64,000 nucleotides of DNA from a bacterium 1XD42-76. GTDB taxonomy: Bacteria > Bacillota > Clostridia > Lachnospirales > Lachnospiraceae. Below are positions 25,926-33,270 of this stretch, in pieces. Below the pieces are notes generated by a model, which saw only the letters and a list, made by a program, of their open reading frames with translations, ran no database searches and was not told where the DNA came from. The stretch is from contig QZDW01000003.1 in assembly GCA_009917545.1 (NCBI GenBank), forward strand, positions 186,001 through 250,000. Reading direction: 5' to 3'. The translations under genes and the position numbers were made by a program. Within the stretch, counting starts at the first letter, position 1; each line of letters starts with the position of its first letter.

Positions 25926-26476
25926 AGATGTAACTTGACAAAAGCAGAATTGTTGGGACTGAAATGGTCTGATATAGATTTCCAGAATATGGAACTCCGT
26001 GTAACATGCACTCTCCGCAAGGCAAAAGACTCGGATAATGCAAAAGAAAGCTGGCGCTTAGAATTTGGTTCCCCTAAGACTGCTGCCAGTGAAAGAACAA
26101 TCCCCTTAATGACACGGCTGTTAAGGTACTCGCAGACGTATTTGCACAACAGGAAAAGAACCAGACAAAAGCCGGAACGGCATACGAGGACAATGACCTT
26201 GTTTTTGCCACTCAATTAGGCAGACTCCTTGCCCCTACCAATATGCGGCGAACCTTTTATAACATCTGTGAGAAAATCGGTATCAGCGGATTCCACCCTC
26301 ATTGCCTCCGCCATACATTCACCACCAGAGTGGAAGAAAATAACATAGATATACGGGTGATACAGCCCATTCTTGATCATGCCACTATGAATGAGACGAA
26401 CGAAACCTATACCCACGTTTCAAACAACCTGAAAAGGGCTGAAATCTTAAAGCTGGATAAAGCAGTAAATTATTGA
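25926..26476 (+). pseudogene. tyrosine recombinase (phage integrase) remnant
   Basis: Two adjoining frames encode the catalytic half of a tyrosine recombinase. The first reads LTKAELLGLKWSDIDFQNMELRV up to about 26103. The second continues with DTAVKVLADVFAQQEK and carries HPHCLRHTFTTR (the H-x-x-R box), a LDHATMN-type segment and the nucleophile region ETYTHVSN. One frameshift near 26102-26106 separates them, and the whole N-terminal DNA-binding half is missing. The gene is therefore dead. It resembles integrases of Tn916-like elements and clostridial phages. No partner genes or clear att repeats remain nearby. Confidence 0.88.
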
Positions 26477-26520
26477 GAGAAAAGAATGGATAGGGGTAAG
26501 GTAGGGGGTAAACGGCAAAA

Positions 26521-26552
26521 GGAGCCGCCACATGAAAGTAACGGCTCCTGGA
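26521..26552 (-). terminator. terminator of ychF (minus strand)
   Basis: GGAGCCG (26521-26527) and CGGCTCC (26542-26548) pair. On the minus strand the stem is followed by TTTTGCC. It sits in the convergent gap between the recombinase remnant and ychF. Confidence 0.65.
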
Positions 26553-26583
26553 TTTTACAAAAGTTTTGTGATAGAAAATGGTA

Positions 26584-27681
26584 TCAGACGTTAAACCGGA
26601 ACAGCACCACATCCCCATCCTTCACGATGTAATCCTTCCCTTCGATGCGAACAAGCCCTTTCTCCCTGGCAGCGTTATAGCCGCCGCAGTCCAGCAGATC
26701 CTGATAATTGACGACCTCAGCTTTAATAAAGCCGCGCTCAAAATCAGAGTGGATCTTGCCTGCAGCCTGGGGGGCTTTGGTATTTGCCTTGATGGTCCAG
26801 GCCCTTGTTTCCTTTTCTCCGGCGGTCAGATAGCTGATAAGTCCGAGGATACGGTAGCTGGCGGCAATCAGCTTTTCCAGGCCCGATTCCTTAAGCCCGA
26901 GTTCTTCCAGGAACAGCTTCTTCTCATCCTCGTCAAGCTCGGCGATTTCCTGTTCGAGCTGGGCACAGATCACAAATACCTCACTGCCGTTTTCCGACGC
27001 AAGCTTCTGCACACGCGCGACATACTCGTTGGACGCACCATCGTCTGCCAGATCCTCTTCCCCAACATTAGCAGCAAAGATGACGGGCTTGGCTGTCAGA
27101 AGATTTAAGGAAGCAATGAGGGCTCCGGCCTCATCATCCTCCGGCGAAAAGCTCCTGGCCGGTCTGCCTTCCTCAAGATACGCCTTCAGGGCCTTTAAAA
27201 CTGCAGCTTCCTTAGCAAGCGCCTTGTTGGAGGAAGCGCCTTTTCCTGATTTGGCGAGCCGTCTTTCAATGAGTTCAATATCGGAGAAAATCAATTCCAG
27301 ATCAATCGTTTCAATATCCCGCAGCGGATCAACGCTTCCGTCTACGTGAATAACATTTGTATCATCAAAGCAGCGGACGACATGGACAATGGCGTCTACC
27401 TCACGGATATTGGCTAAGAACTGGTTCCCGAGTCCCTCTCCTTTGGAGGCGCCTTTTACAAGTCCTGCGATATCCACGAATTCAATAACAGCCGGGGTCG
27501 TCTTTTGGGAATGATAAAGATCCGTCAAAAGTTTTAGGCGGAAATCCGGCACCGGTACGATGCCGATATTTGGGTCAATGGTACAAAACGGATAGTTAGC
27601 GGATTCGGCTTTGGCCTTTGTCAGGGAATTGAATAAGGTACTCTTTCCCACATTTGGCAGACCGACGATACCTAGTTTCAT
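26584..27681 (-). CDS. ychF: redox-regulated ATPase YchF (Obg family)
   Basis: The 365-residue protein has the usual YchF length. It starts [18 protein letters not shown] with the G1 motif, shows [17 protein letters not shown] (G3), and the altered G4 motif within [12 protein letters not shown] that makes YchF prefer ATP over GTP. The C-terminal TGS-like domain contains [17 protein letters not shown] and ends [10 protein letters not shown]. It binds ribosomes and modulates oxidative stress in other bacteria. GAAAGGA precedes the start on the minus strand. The abgA-like gene lies only 15 bases upstream, so the two are probably co-transcribed. Confidence 0.95.
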   Translation of the reverse strand: MKLGIVGLPNVGKSTLFNSLTKAKAESANYPFCTIDPNIGIVPVPDFRLKLLTDLYHSQKTTPAVIEFVDIAGLVKGASKGEGLGNQFLANIREVDAIVHVVRCFDDTNVIHVDGSVDPLRDIETIDLELIFSDIELIERRLAKSGKGASSNKALAKEAAVLKALKAYLEEGRPARSFSPEDDEAGALIASLNLLTAKPVIFAANVGEEDLADDGASNEYVARVQKLASENGSEVFVICAQLEQEIAELDEDEKKLFLEELGLKESGLEKLIAASYRILGLISYLTAGEKETRAWTIKANTKAPQAAGKIHSDFERGFIKAEVVNYQDLLDCGGYNAAREKGLVRIEGKDYIVKDGDVVLFRFNV

Positions 27682-27696
27682 GATGTGTGTCCTTTC

Positions 27697-28998
27697 TTAA
27701 CGTTTCAGCATTTCCCATACAATCGAGACATACAGCTTAAGCCCAATGAGCAGGGAGCGCTCGTCAATATTGAATTTGTTGTTATGGTGGGGAGCGGCGA
27801 TATCACAGCCAATGCACATGTAGGCCGCCTTTCCGCCGTGAGCCTGCACCCTTGCCATCAGATAGGTGGCATCCTCAGAGCCGGAAAAGCCGGATTCGGG
27901 TACATAGTTTGTGATCTCTGCCACTCTGGCGGCTCCTCTGGCGATATAAGGCTCGAGCTCCTTATCACTGTCTGCGCTGGAAGCGCTCCCTTTGACCTCT
28001 GTCTTTGCCGTACAGCCGAACATGGCAGCTGCGCCCTCGATGCTGTCCATTGCACGCTTATATACGCTACGCTCAATCTCTGCCGTTTCCCCACGCGTCT
28101 CAAGTTTTAACACGGCCCTGTCGGCGACCACGTTCCGGCCCGTACCGCCGTTTATCGTACCGACATTGATTCTTGCCATTCCGCGGGCGTCCTGGCAGGC
28201 CGTATGCATGGCAAGCGCAGCAGCGCAGGCAGCCAGGATAGCATTGTTCCCATCCTGTGGAGATGCCCCGGCATGTGCGGAAAGCCCGGTGATCTCGGCA
28301 TCTATTTTGGTAGTGGAGAGGAAGCCACGCGAAAGAGCGGCGAGCTCACCTGTTTTCCAGCCCATGCCCAGATGGCTGGTGAGGAACATATCCACATCAT
28401 CGAGAATCCCGCTCTCAGCCACAGACTGTGCGCCTCTTACGCCTTCCTCCGCGGGCTGGAAAATGACGCGTACAGTACCGGAAAGCTCGTCTTTTATTTC
28501 ATTGAGCGCCATACAGACAGCGAGCCCCAAAGAAGCGTGGCCGTCATGGCCGCAGGCATGCATACAGCCGGAATTTTCCGAACAAAAGCCCCCGGACACC
28601 GGCGGATGTGCAGGATCTGTATTCTCTCCGACATCGTTACAGTCGATATCGAAACGAAGCGCCAGTACAGGCCCGGGCCGCCCTGTTTCGATTACAGCGC
28701 AGGCCCCGGTCATCCGCTCCATCTGATCAATTACCGCCGGGTCAGCGCCCTGACTGACAGCACGTGCAATACTCTGGTCGATCTCTGCCTCAGACGGATA
28801 TGACCATAAATATTCCCGGTTAATGATTTCATGGCCGTATTGAAACGGGATTCCATGTTCCTTCAGACACGCAATAATCTTCGCCGTTGTGCGGAATTCC
28901 TTCCATCCCGGCTCTGCATAGCGGTGGAAATCACGCCGCATCTCGGTCATCGGTACTGCAAACCGTTCCAGTCCTGATAAATATTCTTCAATATTCAT
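27697..28998 (-). CDS. abgA: M20 family peptidase, AbgA-like aminobenzoyl-glutamate hydrolase subunit
   Basis: The 433-residue protein fits E. coli AbgA (436 residues) along its whole length. It has an N-terminal RRDFHRYAEPGWKEFRT, metal-binding MHACGHDGHASLGL, IFQPAEEG with the catalytic Glu, VDMFLTSHLGMG, a GRNVVADRA segment of the dimerisation domain, and APHHNNKFNIDE near the end supplying the last metal ligand. The enzyme family cleaves amide bonds of p-aminobenzoyl-glutamate, a folate breakdown product, or similar N-acyl amino acids. The partner AbgB is not adjacent, so the substrate may differ. GGGAGG precedes the start. Confidence 0.82.
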   Translation of the reverse strand: MNIEEYLSGLERFAVPMTEMRRDFHRYAEPGWKEFRTTAKIIACLKEHGIPFQYGHEIINREYLWSYPSEAEIDQSIARAVSQGADPAVIDQMERMTGACAVIETGRPGPVLALRFDIDCNDVGENTDPAHPPVSGGFCSENSGCMHACGHDGHASLGLAVCMALNEIKDELSGTVRVIFQPAEEGVRGAQSVAESGILDDVDMFLTSHLGMGWKTGELAALSRGFLSTTKIDAEITGLSAHAGASPQDGNNAILAACAAALAMHTACQDARGMARINVGTINGGTGRNVVADRAVLKLETRGETAEIERSVYKRAMDSIEGAAAMFGCTAKTEVKGSASSADSDKELEPYIARGAARVAEITNYVPESGFSGSEDATYLMARVQAHGGKAAYMCIGCDIAAPHHNNKFNIDERSLLIGLKLYVSIVWEMLKR

Positions 28999-29061
28999 AT
29001 CAAACCTCCCAAATCAAATGCATCCCGGCGGTATCCGGCCCGCCGGGTTTGTCCTGTTACC

Positions 29062-29090
29062 AGTATATAAGGACTTTCCCAATAAGTCAA
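29062..29090 (-). promoter_or_regulatory. sigma-A promoter of abgA-ychF
   Basis: On the minus strand TTGACT (29090-29085) and TATACT (29067-29062) are 17 bases apart. A GC-rich hairpin near 29025-29047 lies in the leader between promoter and gene. Confidence 0.7.
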
Positions 29091-29153
29091 CCGCTTAACA
29101 CGCCCGCCGGATTGGCGCCGCCCGAACTGCCATGCTCAATATGGAGGAAAGAA

Positions 29154-29660
29154 ATGAAGAAGCTGAAACAAATTGTTGCCGCCGGAATCGACCATGTGCG
29201 TACCATAAGGACCAACCTGTCTACATCTCATGTGAATTTTGTGGGGGATAAGGTCATTTTTCGCATATGGAAAAAGATGAGGCATATGATATTTACTCTC
29301 GCGAAGGATTTGTGAGTGTGAATCCGGACGGCTCGGACAGAAAACTGGTTTTTTTCCATCATGACGGGGAAACCTCTACTTCGGAAGAATACGCTCTGGG
29401 GGACTGGATTTATTTCAAGTATCAGTGCGACAAACTGGCCCGAATGAAAAATGACGGCAGTGCTTTTAAAGTACTTCATACATTTAGCGGGGACAGCTTT
29501 TTTATTTCCGGAACAAAAGATAACCGCCTTTATCATTATACAGACGCCTGCCCTCGAATGTATGGCATTATATTACGCCGGATAGCTCTGTTCCGGTGGA
29601 TATATTTATTATATTGAGCATGAGCTGCCGTATGAAATGCAGGTTTATAAAGTACAATAA
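29154..29660 (+). pseudogene. decayed DUF5050/beta-propeller-like gene
   Basis: A good GGAGGAAAG precedes an ATG at 29154 (MKKLKQIVAAG). The frame then reads SHVNFVGDKVIFRI and breaks near 29268. The match continues in another frame as EKDEAYDIYSREGFVSVNPDG, WIYFKYQCDKLARMKNDGS and DNRLYHY, then breaks again near 29560. Its apparent end is GYIYYIEHELPYEMQVYK with a stop at 29658-29660. The alternating 'what the user sees' blades (IYF..N.DGS) are typical of DUF5050 beta-propeller repeats. At least two frameshifts in about 500 bases indicate a fossil gene; its former role is unknown. Confidence 0.65.
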
Positions 29661-29962
29661 TACATGTTGAAGCCGCGTCCGCAGCAGGCAGGATCGCACT
29701 GTGGCGGAAAGGTAAAATGTCGCCAGGGCGACCCGCCGCAGGCGGAGAATTCTGCAAAGCAGGATTCTTATTCATATCATATTGTCCCAAAAATCACAAA
29801 TTGTAATACAATTTCTGCGCTTTTTCGCGTATGTTTGAAATTTTGTCGAAAAAAGGGGAGGGCTGTCATGCGAAATAATTTGCTTTTTGTAGTATTTCGG
29901 AGTAAAATAGGAATCGCGACAAAGATCGGGAAAGCATCCCGGATACAAAAAGGAGTGTTTGA
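29661..29962 (+). other. intergenic region before lgt
   Basis: The region has no clear gene. A 32-codon frame starts at an ATG at 29868, after AAGGGGAGGG, and ends by overlapping the lgt start. Its product (MRNNLLFVVFRSKIG) has no recognisable family and is left unannotated. TTGCTT and TAAAAT, 17 bases apart near 29880-29908, could be an lgt promoter but are weak. Confidence 0.35.
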
Positions 29963-30877
29963 ATGACAGAAGGAGCAGATGTAATTTTCGCCCGCCTGGG
30001 GATTTCTATTCCGCACATGGTGAAAACCTTTTCTGTCGGAGGAATTTCCTTTGCCTATTACGGATTAATCATCGGAATCGGTATGATCACAGGATTCCTG
30101 GTGGCACAGTCGGACGCCAGACGGAGAGGACAGGACCCGGATTTGTATCTGGATTTTGCTCTGTACGCGGTTATCTTTGCGATTGCCGGTGCGAGGATCT
30201 ATTATGTAATCTTCCAATGGGGGTACTATAAGGACCATCTGGCTGAGATCTTTAATCTGAGAATGGGGGGACTGGCTATTTACGGCGGGGTGATCGGCGG
30301 GATCCTGACGCTGATCGTGTTTTCCAGGAAGCGCAGAATTTCTTTCTTTTCTATGGCGGATACCGCTTGCCTCGGTCTGGTGACAGGACAGATCATAGGA
30401 AGGTGGGGAAATTTTGTAAATTGCGAGGCATTTGGCGGATATACCGACAGCCTGTTTGCAATGAGGATCAAAAGGAGTATTGTCAACGAGAGCTGGATTA
30501 CTCAAGAGTTGTTGGAGCGCCTGATCGTGGAGGACGGAGTTCCGTATATCCAGGTGCATCCGACCTTTCTGTACGAATCACTATGGAATTTCGGATTATT
30601 AATGTTTATGCTGTATTACCGTAAACGAAAAAAATTCACTGGTGAGATGCTGTGGATTTATCTGGCAGGATATGGAATCGGGCGGGTCTGGATCGAGGGA
30701 TTACGGACAGACCAGCTTCTGATACCAGGCACGTCTGTGGCCGTATCACAGATACTGTCAATCCTTGTAGCAGCGGCCGCGCTTTTTGAGATCTGGCGCC
30801 ATCGAAAGGTAACGAGGGAAAGCGAGGAAAAGATTAGAAATGAAGGAGACCAGGGAAGAACTGATTGCCTTGATTGA
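29963..30877 (+). CDS. lgt: prolipoprotein diacylglyceryl transferase
   Basis: The 304-residue membrane protein shows the Lgt signature GRWGNFVNCEAFGG near residue 142, IRMGGLAIYGGVIGG-like text at 90-105 (LRMGGLAIYGGVIGG), and the C-terminal HPTFLYESLWN and GIGRVWIEGLRTD segments with the essential Arg. Seven hydrophobic segments are visible. It moves diacylglycerol from phosphatidylglycerol to the lipobox Cys of prolipoproteins; the GerMN protein in this window carries such a lipobox. AAAGGAG precedes the ATG. Its 3' end overlaps the Spo0E-like gene by 38 bases. Confidence 0.96.
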   Translation: MTEGADVIFARLGISIPHMVKTFSVGGISFAYYGLIIGIGMITGFLVAQSDARRRGQDPDLYLDFALYAVIFAIAGARIYYVIFQWGYYKDHLAEIFNLRMGGLAIYGGVIGGILTLIVFSRKRRISFFSMADTACLGLVTGQIIGRWGNFVNCEAFGGYTDSLFAMRIKRSIVNESWITQELLERLIVEDGVPYIQVHPTFLYESLWNFGLLMFMLYYRKRKKFTGEMLWIYLAGYGIGRVWIEGLRTDQLLIPGTSVAVSQILSILVAAAALFEIWRHRKVTRESEEKIRNEGDQGRTDCLD

Positions 30878-30995
30878 AAAGGCCAGAAAACGATTAAATG
30901 ACAGTATTGATGCCAGAGAAGGCTATGATGTGATTTATCAATATAGCATAGAATTAGATAAGCTGATTGAGGAGTATATTTTGGCCGGGTACTAG
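30840..30995 (+). CDS. Spo0E-like sporulation regulatory protein (small)
   Basis: A 51-codon gene reads MKETREELIALIEKARKRL and later YQYSIELDKLIEEY. The family signature of Spo0E-type aspartyl phosphatases is a two-helix hairpin with S-x-E-L-D before L-I-x-x-Y, which this matches (SIELDKLIEEY). Such proteins dephosphorylate Spo0A-P and delay sporulation. The ATG lies inside the end of lgt with GAGGAAAAG upstream, so translation is probably coupled to lgt. Genes this short are easily missed. The function rests on the motif and on the sporulating nature of the host. Confidence 0.75.
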   Translation: MKETREELIALIEKARKRLNDSIDAREGYDVIYQYSIELDKLIEEYILAGY

Positions 30996-31012
30996 CGGTG
31001 AAAATATACAGA

Positions 31013-31051
31013 AAACGCCGGATGCAATAGACACTGCATTTGGCGTTTTTT
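31013..31051 (+). terminator. terminator after the Spo0E-like gene
   Basis: AACGCC-GGATGCA pairs with TGCATTTGGCGTT, followed by a run of T. It ends the lgt/spo0E-like unit. Confidence 0.75.
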
Positions 31052-31156
31052 ATGACGGAAGCTGTGTTTCTTCCGGTTGGAAGGAACGCATGCCCGAGGA
31101 TATTTATGACGTCAAGATACAAAATGTGAATTTCACCCGAATGTGGGGGAGGGGTC

Positions 31157-31189
31157 AGAGCAGGTTATCTTATAACCTGCTCTTTTCTT
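31157..31189. terminator. perfect 12-bp hairpin with T-tract
   Basis: AGAGCAGGTTAT (31157-31168) pairs exactly with ATAACCTGCTCT (31172-31183) around a CTT loop and is followed by TTTCTT. It is a strong second terminator before the dcw promoter. The 409-base gap 30996-31404 otherwise holds only the dcw control region. Confidence 0.8.
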
Positions 31190-31285
31190 ATACCCTGAAT
31201 CCGTTTTGCCTCTCCGCGAAAGAATTTCCTTCAACAATGTATAACAGTACCTCTTTTTTGCCACATGAAAATATAGAAAAAAGGC

Positions 31286-31314
31286 TTGCTATTTCCTCCT
31301 AAATGTAATAAGAT
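31286..31314 (+). promoter_or_regulatory. promoter of the dcw cluster
   Basis: TTGCTA (31286-31291) and TAAGAT (31309-31314) are 17 bases apart, directly ahead of the MraZ-type repeats. Confidence 0.6.
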
Positions 31315-31323
31315 TATTGCATG

Positions 31324-31370
31324 AAGTGGAGAGAAGTGGGTTAAAGTGGTGTGAAATGGATTTAAAGTGG
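31324..31370 (+). promoter_or_regulatory. MraZ operator: five AAGTGG direct repeats
   Basis: AAGTGG occurs at 31324, 31334, 31344 and 31365, with AAATGG at 31354. The period is ten bases (eleven for the last). MraZ is known to bind three or more such GTGG-containing direct repeats just upstream of its own gene. With the -10 element at 31309-31314 the repeats cover the transcription start, as expected for autorepression. Confidence 0.85.
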
Positions 31371-31404
31371 AATCCAGGGGAGCGCTGCGCGACAGGAGAG
31401 AACG

Positions 31405-31830
31405 ATGTTCATTGGAGAGTACAGTCATACAATCGATGCCAAAGGCCGTCTGATTGTCCCATCCAAATTCCGTGAGCAGCTCGGCGACGAGTTCGTCGTG
31501 ACCAAGGGGTTGGACGGGTGTCTCTTTGCATACGAAAATGCAGAATGGAGATCGTTCGAGGAAAAGCTTCACGCACTTCCGCTTACCAATGCCAACGCCA
31601 GAAAATTTACCAGGTTTTTCCTGGCCGGAGCATGCGCCTGCGAAATTGATAAGCAGGGCCGGATTCTCATACCTTCCGTTCTCAGAGAATTCGCGAAGCT
31701 TGAGAAGGACGTCGTGCTCGTCGGCGTGGGGAGCCGGATTGAGATCTGGAATAAAACCATATGGACAGAGAAGAATGTATACGACGATATGGAAGAGATC
31801 GCCGAGAATATGGAAGGGCTTGGTATATGA
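31405..31830 (+). CDS. mraZ: transcriptional regulator MraZ
   Basis: The 141-residue protein has two AbrB-like half domains. The first starts [23 protein letters not shown] and the second has [18 protein letters not shown]; the D-x-K/Q-G-R motif of each half is the MraZ hallmark. It forms ring-shaped oligomers that bind the repeats ahead of the operon and control division and wall genes. ACAGGAGAG precedes the ATG. The stop overlaps the rsmH start by four bases (ATGA). Confidence 0.96.
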   Translation: MFIGEYSHTIDAKGRLIVPSKFREQLGDEFVVTKGLDGCLFAYENAEWRSFEEKLHALPLTNANARKFTRFFLAGACACEIDKQGRILIPSVLREFAKLEKDVVLVGVGSRIEIWNKTIWTEKNVYDDMEEIAENMEGLGI

Positions 31831-32771
31831 TATTTGAACACAAATCGGTCCTCTTAGAAGAGACGGTGGACAGCCTTAAGATCGTTCCCGACGGGATCTA
31901 TGTAGACGGGACATTAGGCGGCGGCGGACATGCTGCCAGAGTTTTAAGCCGTCTGGGGCCGTCCGGGCGCCTTGTCGGCATCGACCAGGATGAGGATGCG
32001 GTGCGGGCAGCTACAGAACATTTAAACGATTATAAGGATAAGGTTATTATAGTAAGGAGCAGCTATGGTGACATCAGGAATGTGCTCCAGGGATTAGGGA
32101 TTCAAAGGGTAAACGGGATTTACCTCGATTTAGGTGTTTCCTCATATCAGCTGGATACGGCAGAACGGGGATTCACCTATCGGGTAGATGTCCCGCTGGA
32201 CATGAGAATGGACCAGCGCAGGGAAATGACGGCAGCAGACATTGTAAATGACTACAGTGAGAGTGAGCTTTGCCGCATTATCCGGGATTACGGCGAGGAG
32301 CGGTTTGCTAAAAATATTGCCAGGCATATCGCGGCAGAACGAGAGAAACACCGGATCGAGACAACAGGAGAGCTGGTGGAGCTCATCCGCGCAGCGATTC
32401 CTGCCAGGATGCGGGCAGAAGGAGGACATCCGGCGAAACGGACGTTCCAGGCGCTGCGCATTGAGTTAAACCAGGAGCTTACCGTACTGGAAGAATCAAT
32501 GGATACCATGATTGATCTGTTAAAGCCGGGAGGACGGCTGGCTGTCATCACCTTCCATTCTCTGGAGGACAGGATCGTAAAGCAGAAATTCCGTACAGCA
32601 GAATATCCCTGCATCTGCCCGCCTGATTTTCCTGTATGTACATGCGGGCGGACAAGCAGAGGTAAGGTAATTACCAGAAAACCAATTATACCGGGGGAGG
32701 ATGAGAAAGAGGACAACAGACGTTCGCGCGGCTCAAAATTAAGAGTATTCGAACGTCAGGAAAGGGAGTGA
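31827..32771 (+). CDS. rsmH: 16S rRNA (cytosine-1402-N4)-methyltransferase
   Basis: The 314-residue protein starts [17 protein letters not shown] and shows the SAM site [27 protein letters not shown], and the family motifs [27 protein letters not shown] and [21 protein letters not shown]. It methylates C1402 in the ribosomal P site. The ATG at 31827 is coupled to mraZ; a longer upstream frame from 31761 has no basis. It is the second gene of the dcw cluster, as in most Firmicutes. Confidence 0.96.
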   Translation: MIFEHKSVLLEETVDSLKIVPDGIYVDGTLGGGGHAARVLSRLGPSGRLVGIDQDEDAVRAATEHLNDYKDKVIIVRSSYGDIRNVLQGLGIQRVNGIYLDLGVSSYQLDTAERGFTYRVDVPLDMRMDQRREMTAADIVNDYSESELCRIIRDYGEERFAKNIARHIAAEREKHRIETTGELVELIRAAIPARMRAEGGHPAKRTFQALRIELNQELTVLEESMDTMIDLLKPGGRLAVITFHSLEDRIVKQKFRTAEYPCICPPDFPVCTCGRTSRGKVITRKPIIPGEDEKEDNRRSRGSKLRVFERQERE

Positions 32772-32775
32772 TGGT

Positions 32776-33270
32776 ATGGCAGCAGAGAGACGCCGTAGAA
32801 GGCCGGTACAGAAGGCCGAATACATCATGGGGAATACGGCGCGCAGGCTGGAGTTTTCCGAACAGCCAATAGAGCGGGAAAGGCCGAAACAGCAACGCCG
32901 CGTAAAACACCATACTGTTACAGTAAGAAGAAACCGGGAAAAAGCCCTGCATATGAATCTTCCGTACGTCTGTGCACTCACAGTTGCTGCAGTCTGCGCG
33001 CTGTATCTGTGCGCAGGCTACCTGAGACTTCAGTCTTCCGTGGCTGCCAGACAAAAGAATGTCGAGAGCATGGAGCGGATGCTTGACGACCTGCGGGAGG
33101 AGAACGATGCATTAGAGACCAGGATCAACACCTCAGTCGATCTGGATTATATCTATAAGGTGGCGACAGAGGAGCTGGGAATGGTATATGCCGACGAAAG
33201 CCAGGTACGCTTATACAACAAGACGGAAAGCGAGTATGTAAGACAGTATGAAGACATCCCGGAACGGTAG
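32776..33270 (+). CDS. ftsL: cell division protein FtsL-like
   Basis: The 164-residue protein has a long basic cytoplasmic part (AAERRRRRPVQK, KQQRRVKHH), one membrane helix at about residues 63-82 (PYVCALTVAAVCALYLCAGY), and a short coiled coil (MERMLDDLREENDALETRI) followed by a tail ending in LGMVYADESQVRLY. Size, topology and position between rsmH and a class B PBP are those of FtsL, which pairs with FtsB/DivIC and FtsQ/DivIB at the septum. Sequence conservation in this family is low, so the call leans on context. It overlaps the next gene by 23 bases. Confidence 0.8.
   Translation: MAAERRRRRPVQKAEYIMGNTARRLEFSEQPIERERPKQQRRVKHHTVTVRRNREKALHMNLPYVCALTVAAVCALYLCAGYLRLQSSVAARQKNVESMERMLDDLREENDALETRINTSVDLDYIYKVATEELGMVYADESQVRLYNKTESEYVRQYEDIPER

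Noticed and set aside
29868-29966. 32-codon frame with a strong GGGGAGGG overlapping the lgt start
   Set aside because: The product matches nothing and the purine stretch may serve another purpose; not enough to call a gene.
30967-31302. Plus-strand 111-codon frame in the gap before mraZ
   Set aside because: It runs through two terminators and the dcw promoter and has no family pattern or ribosome binding site.
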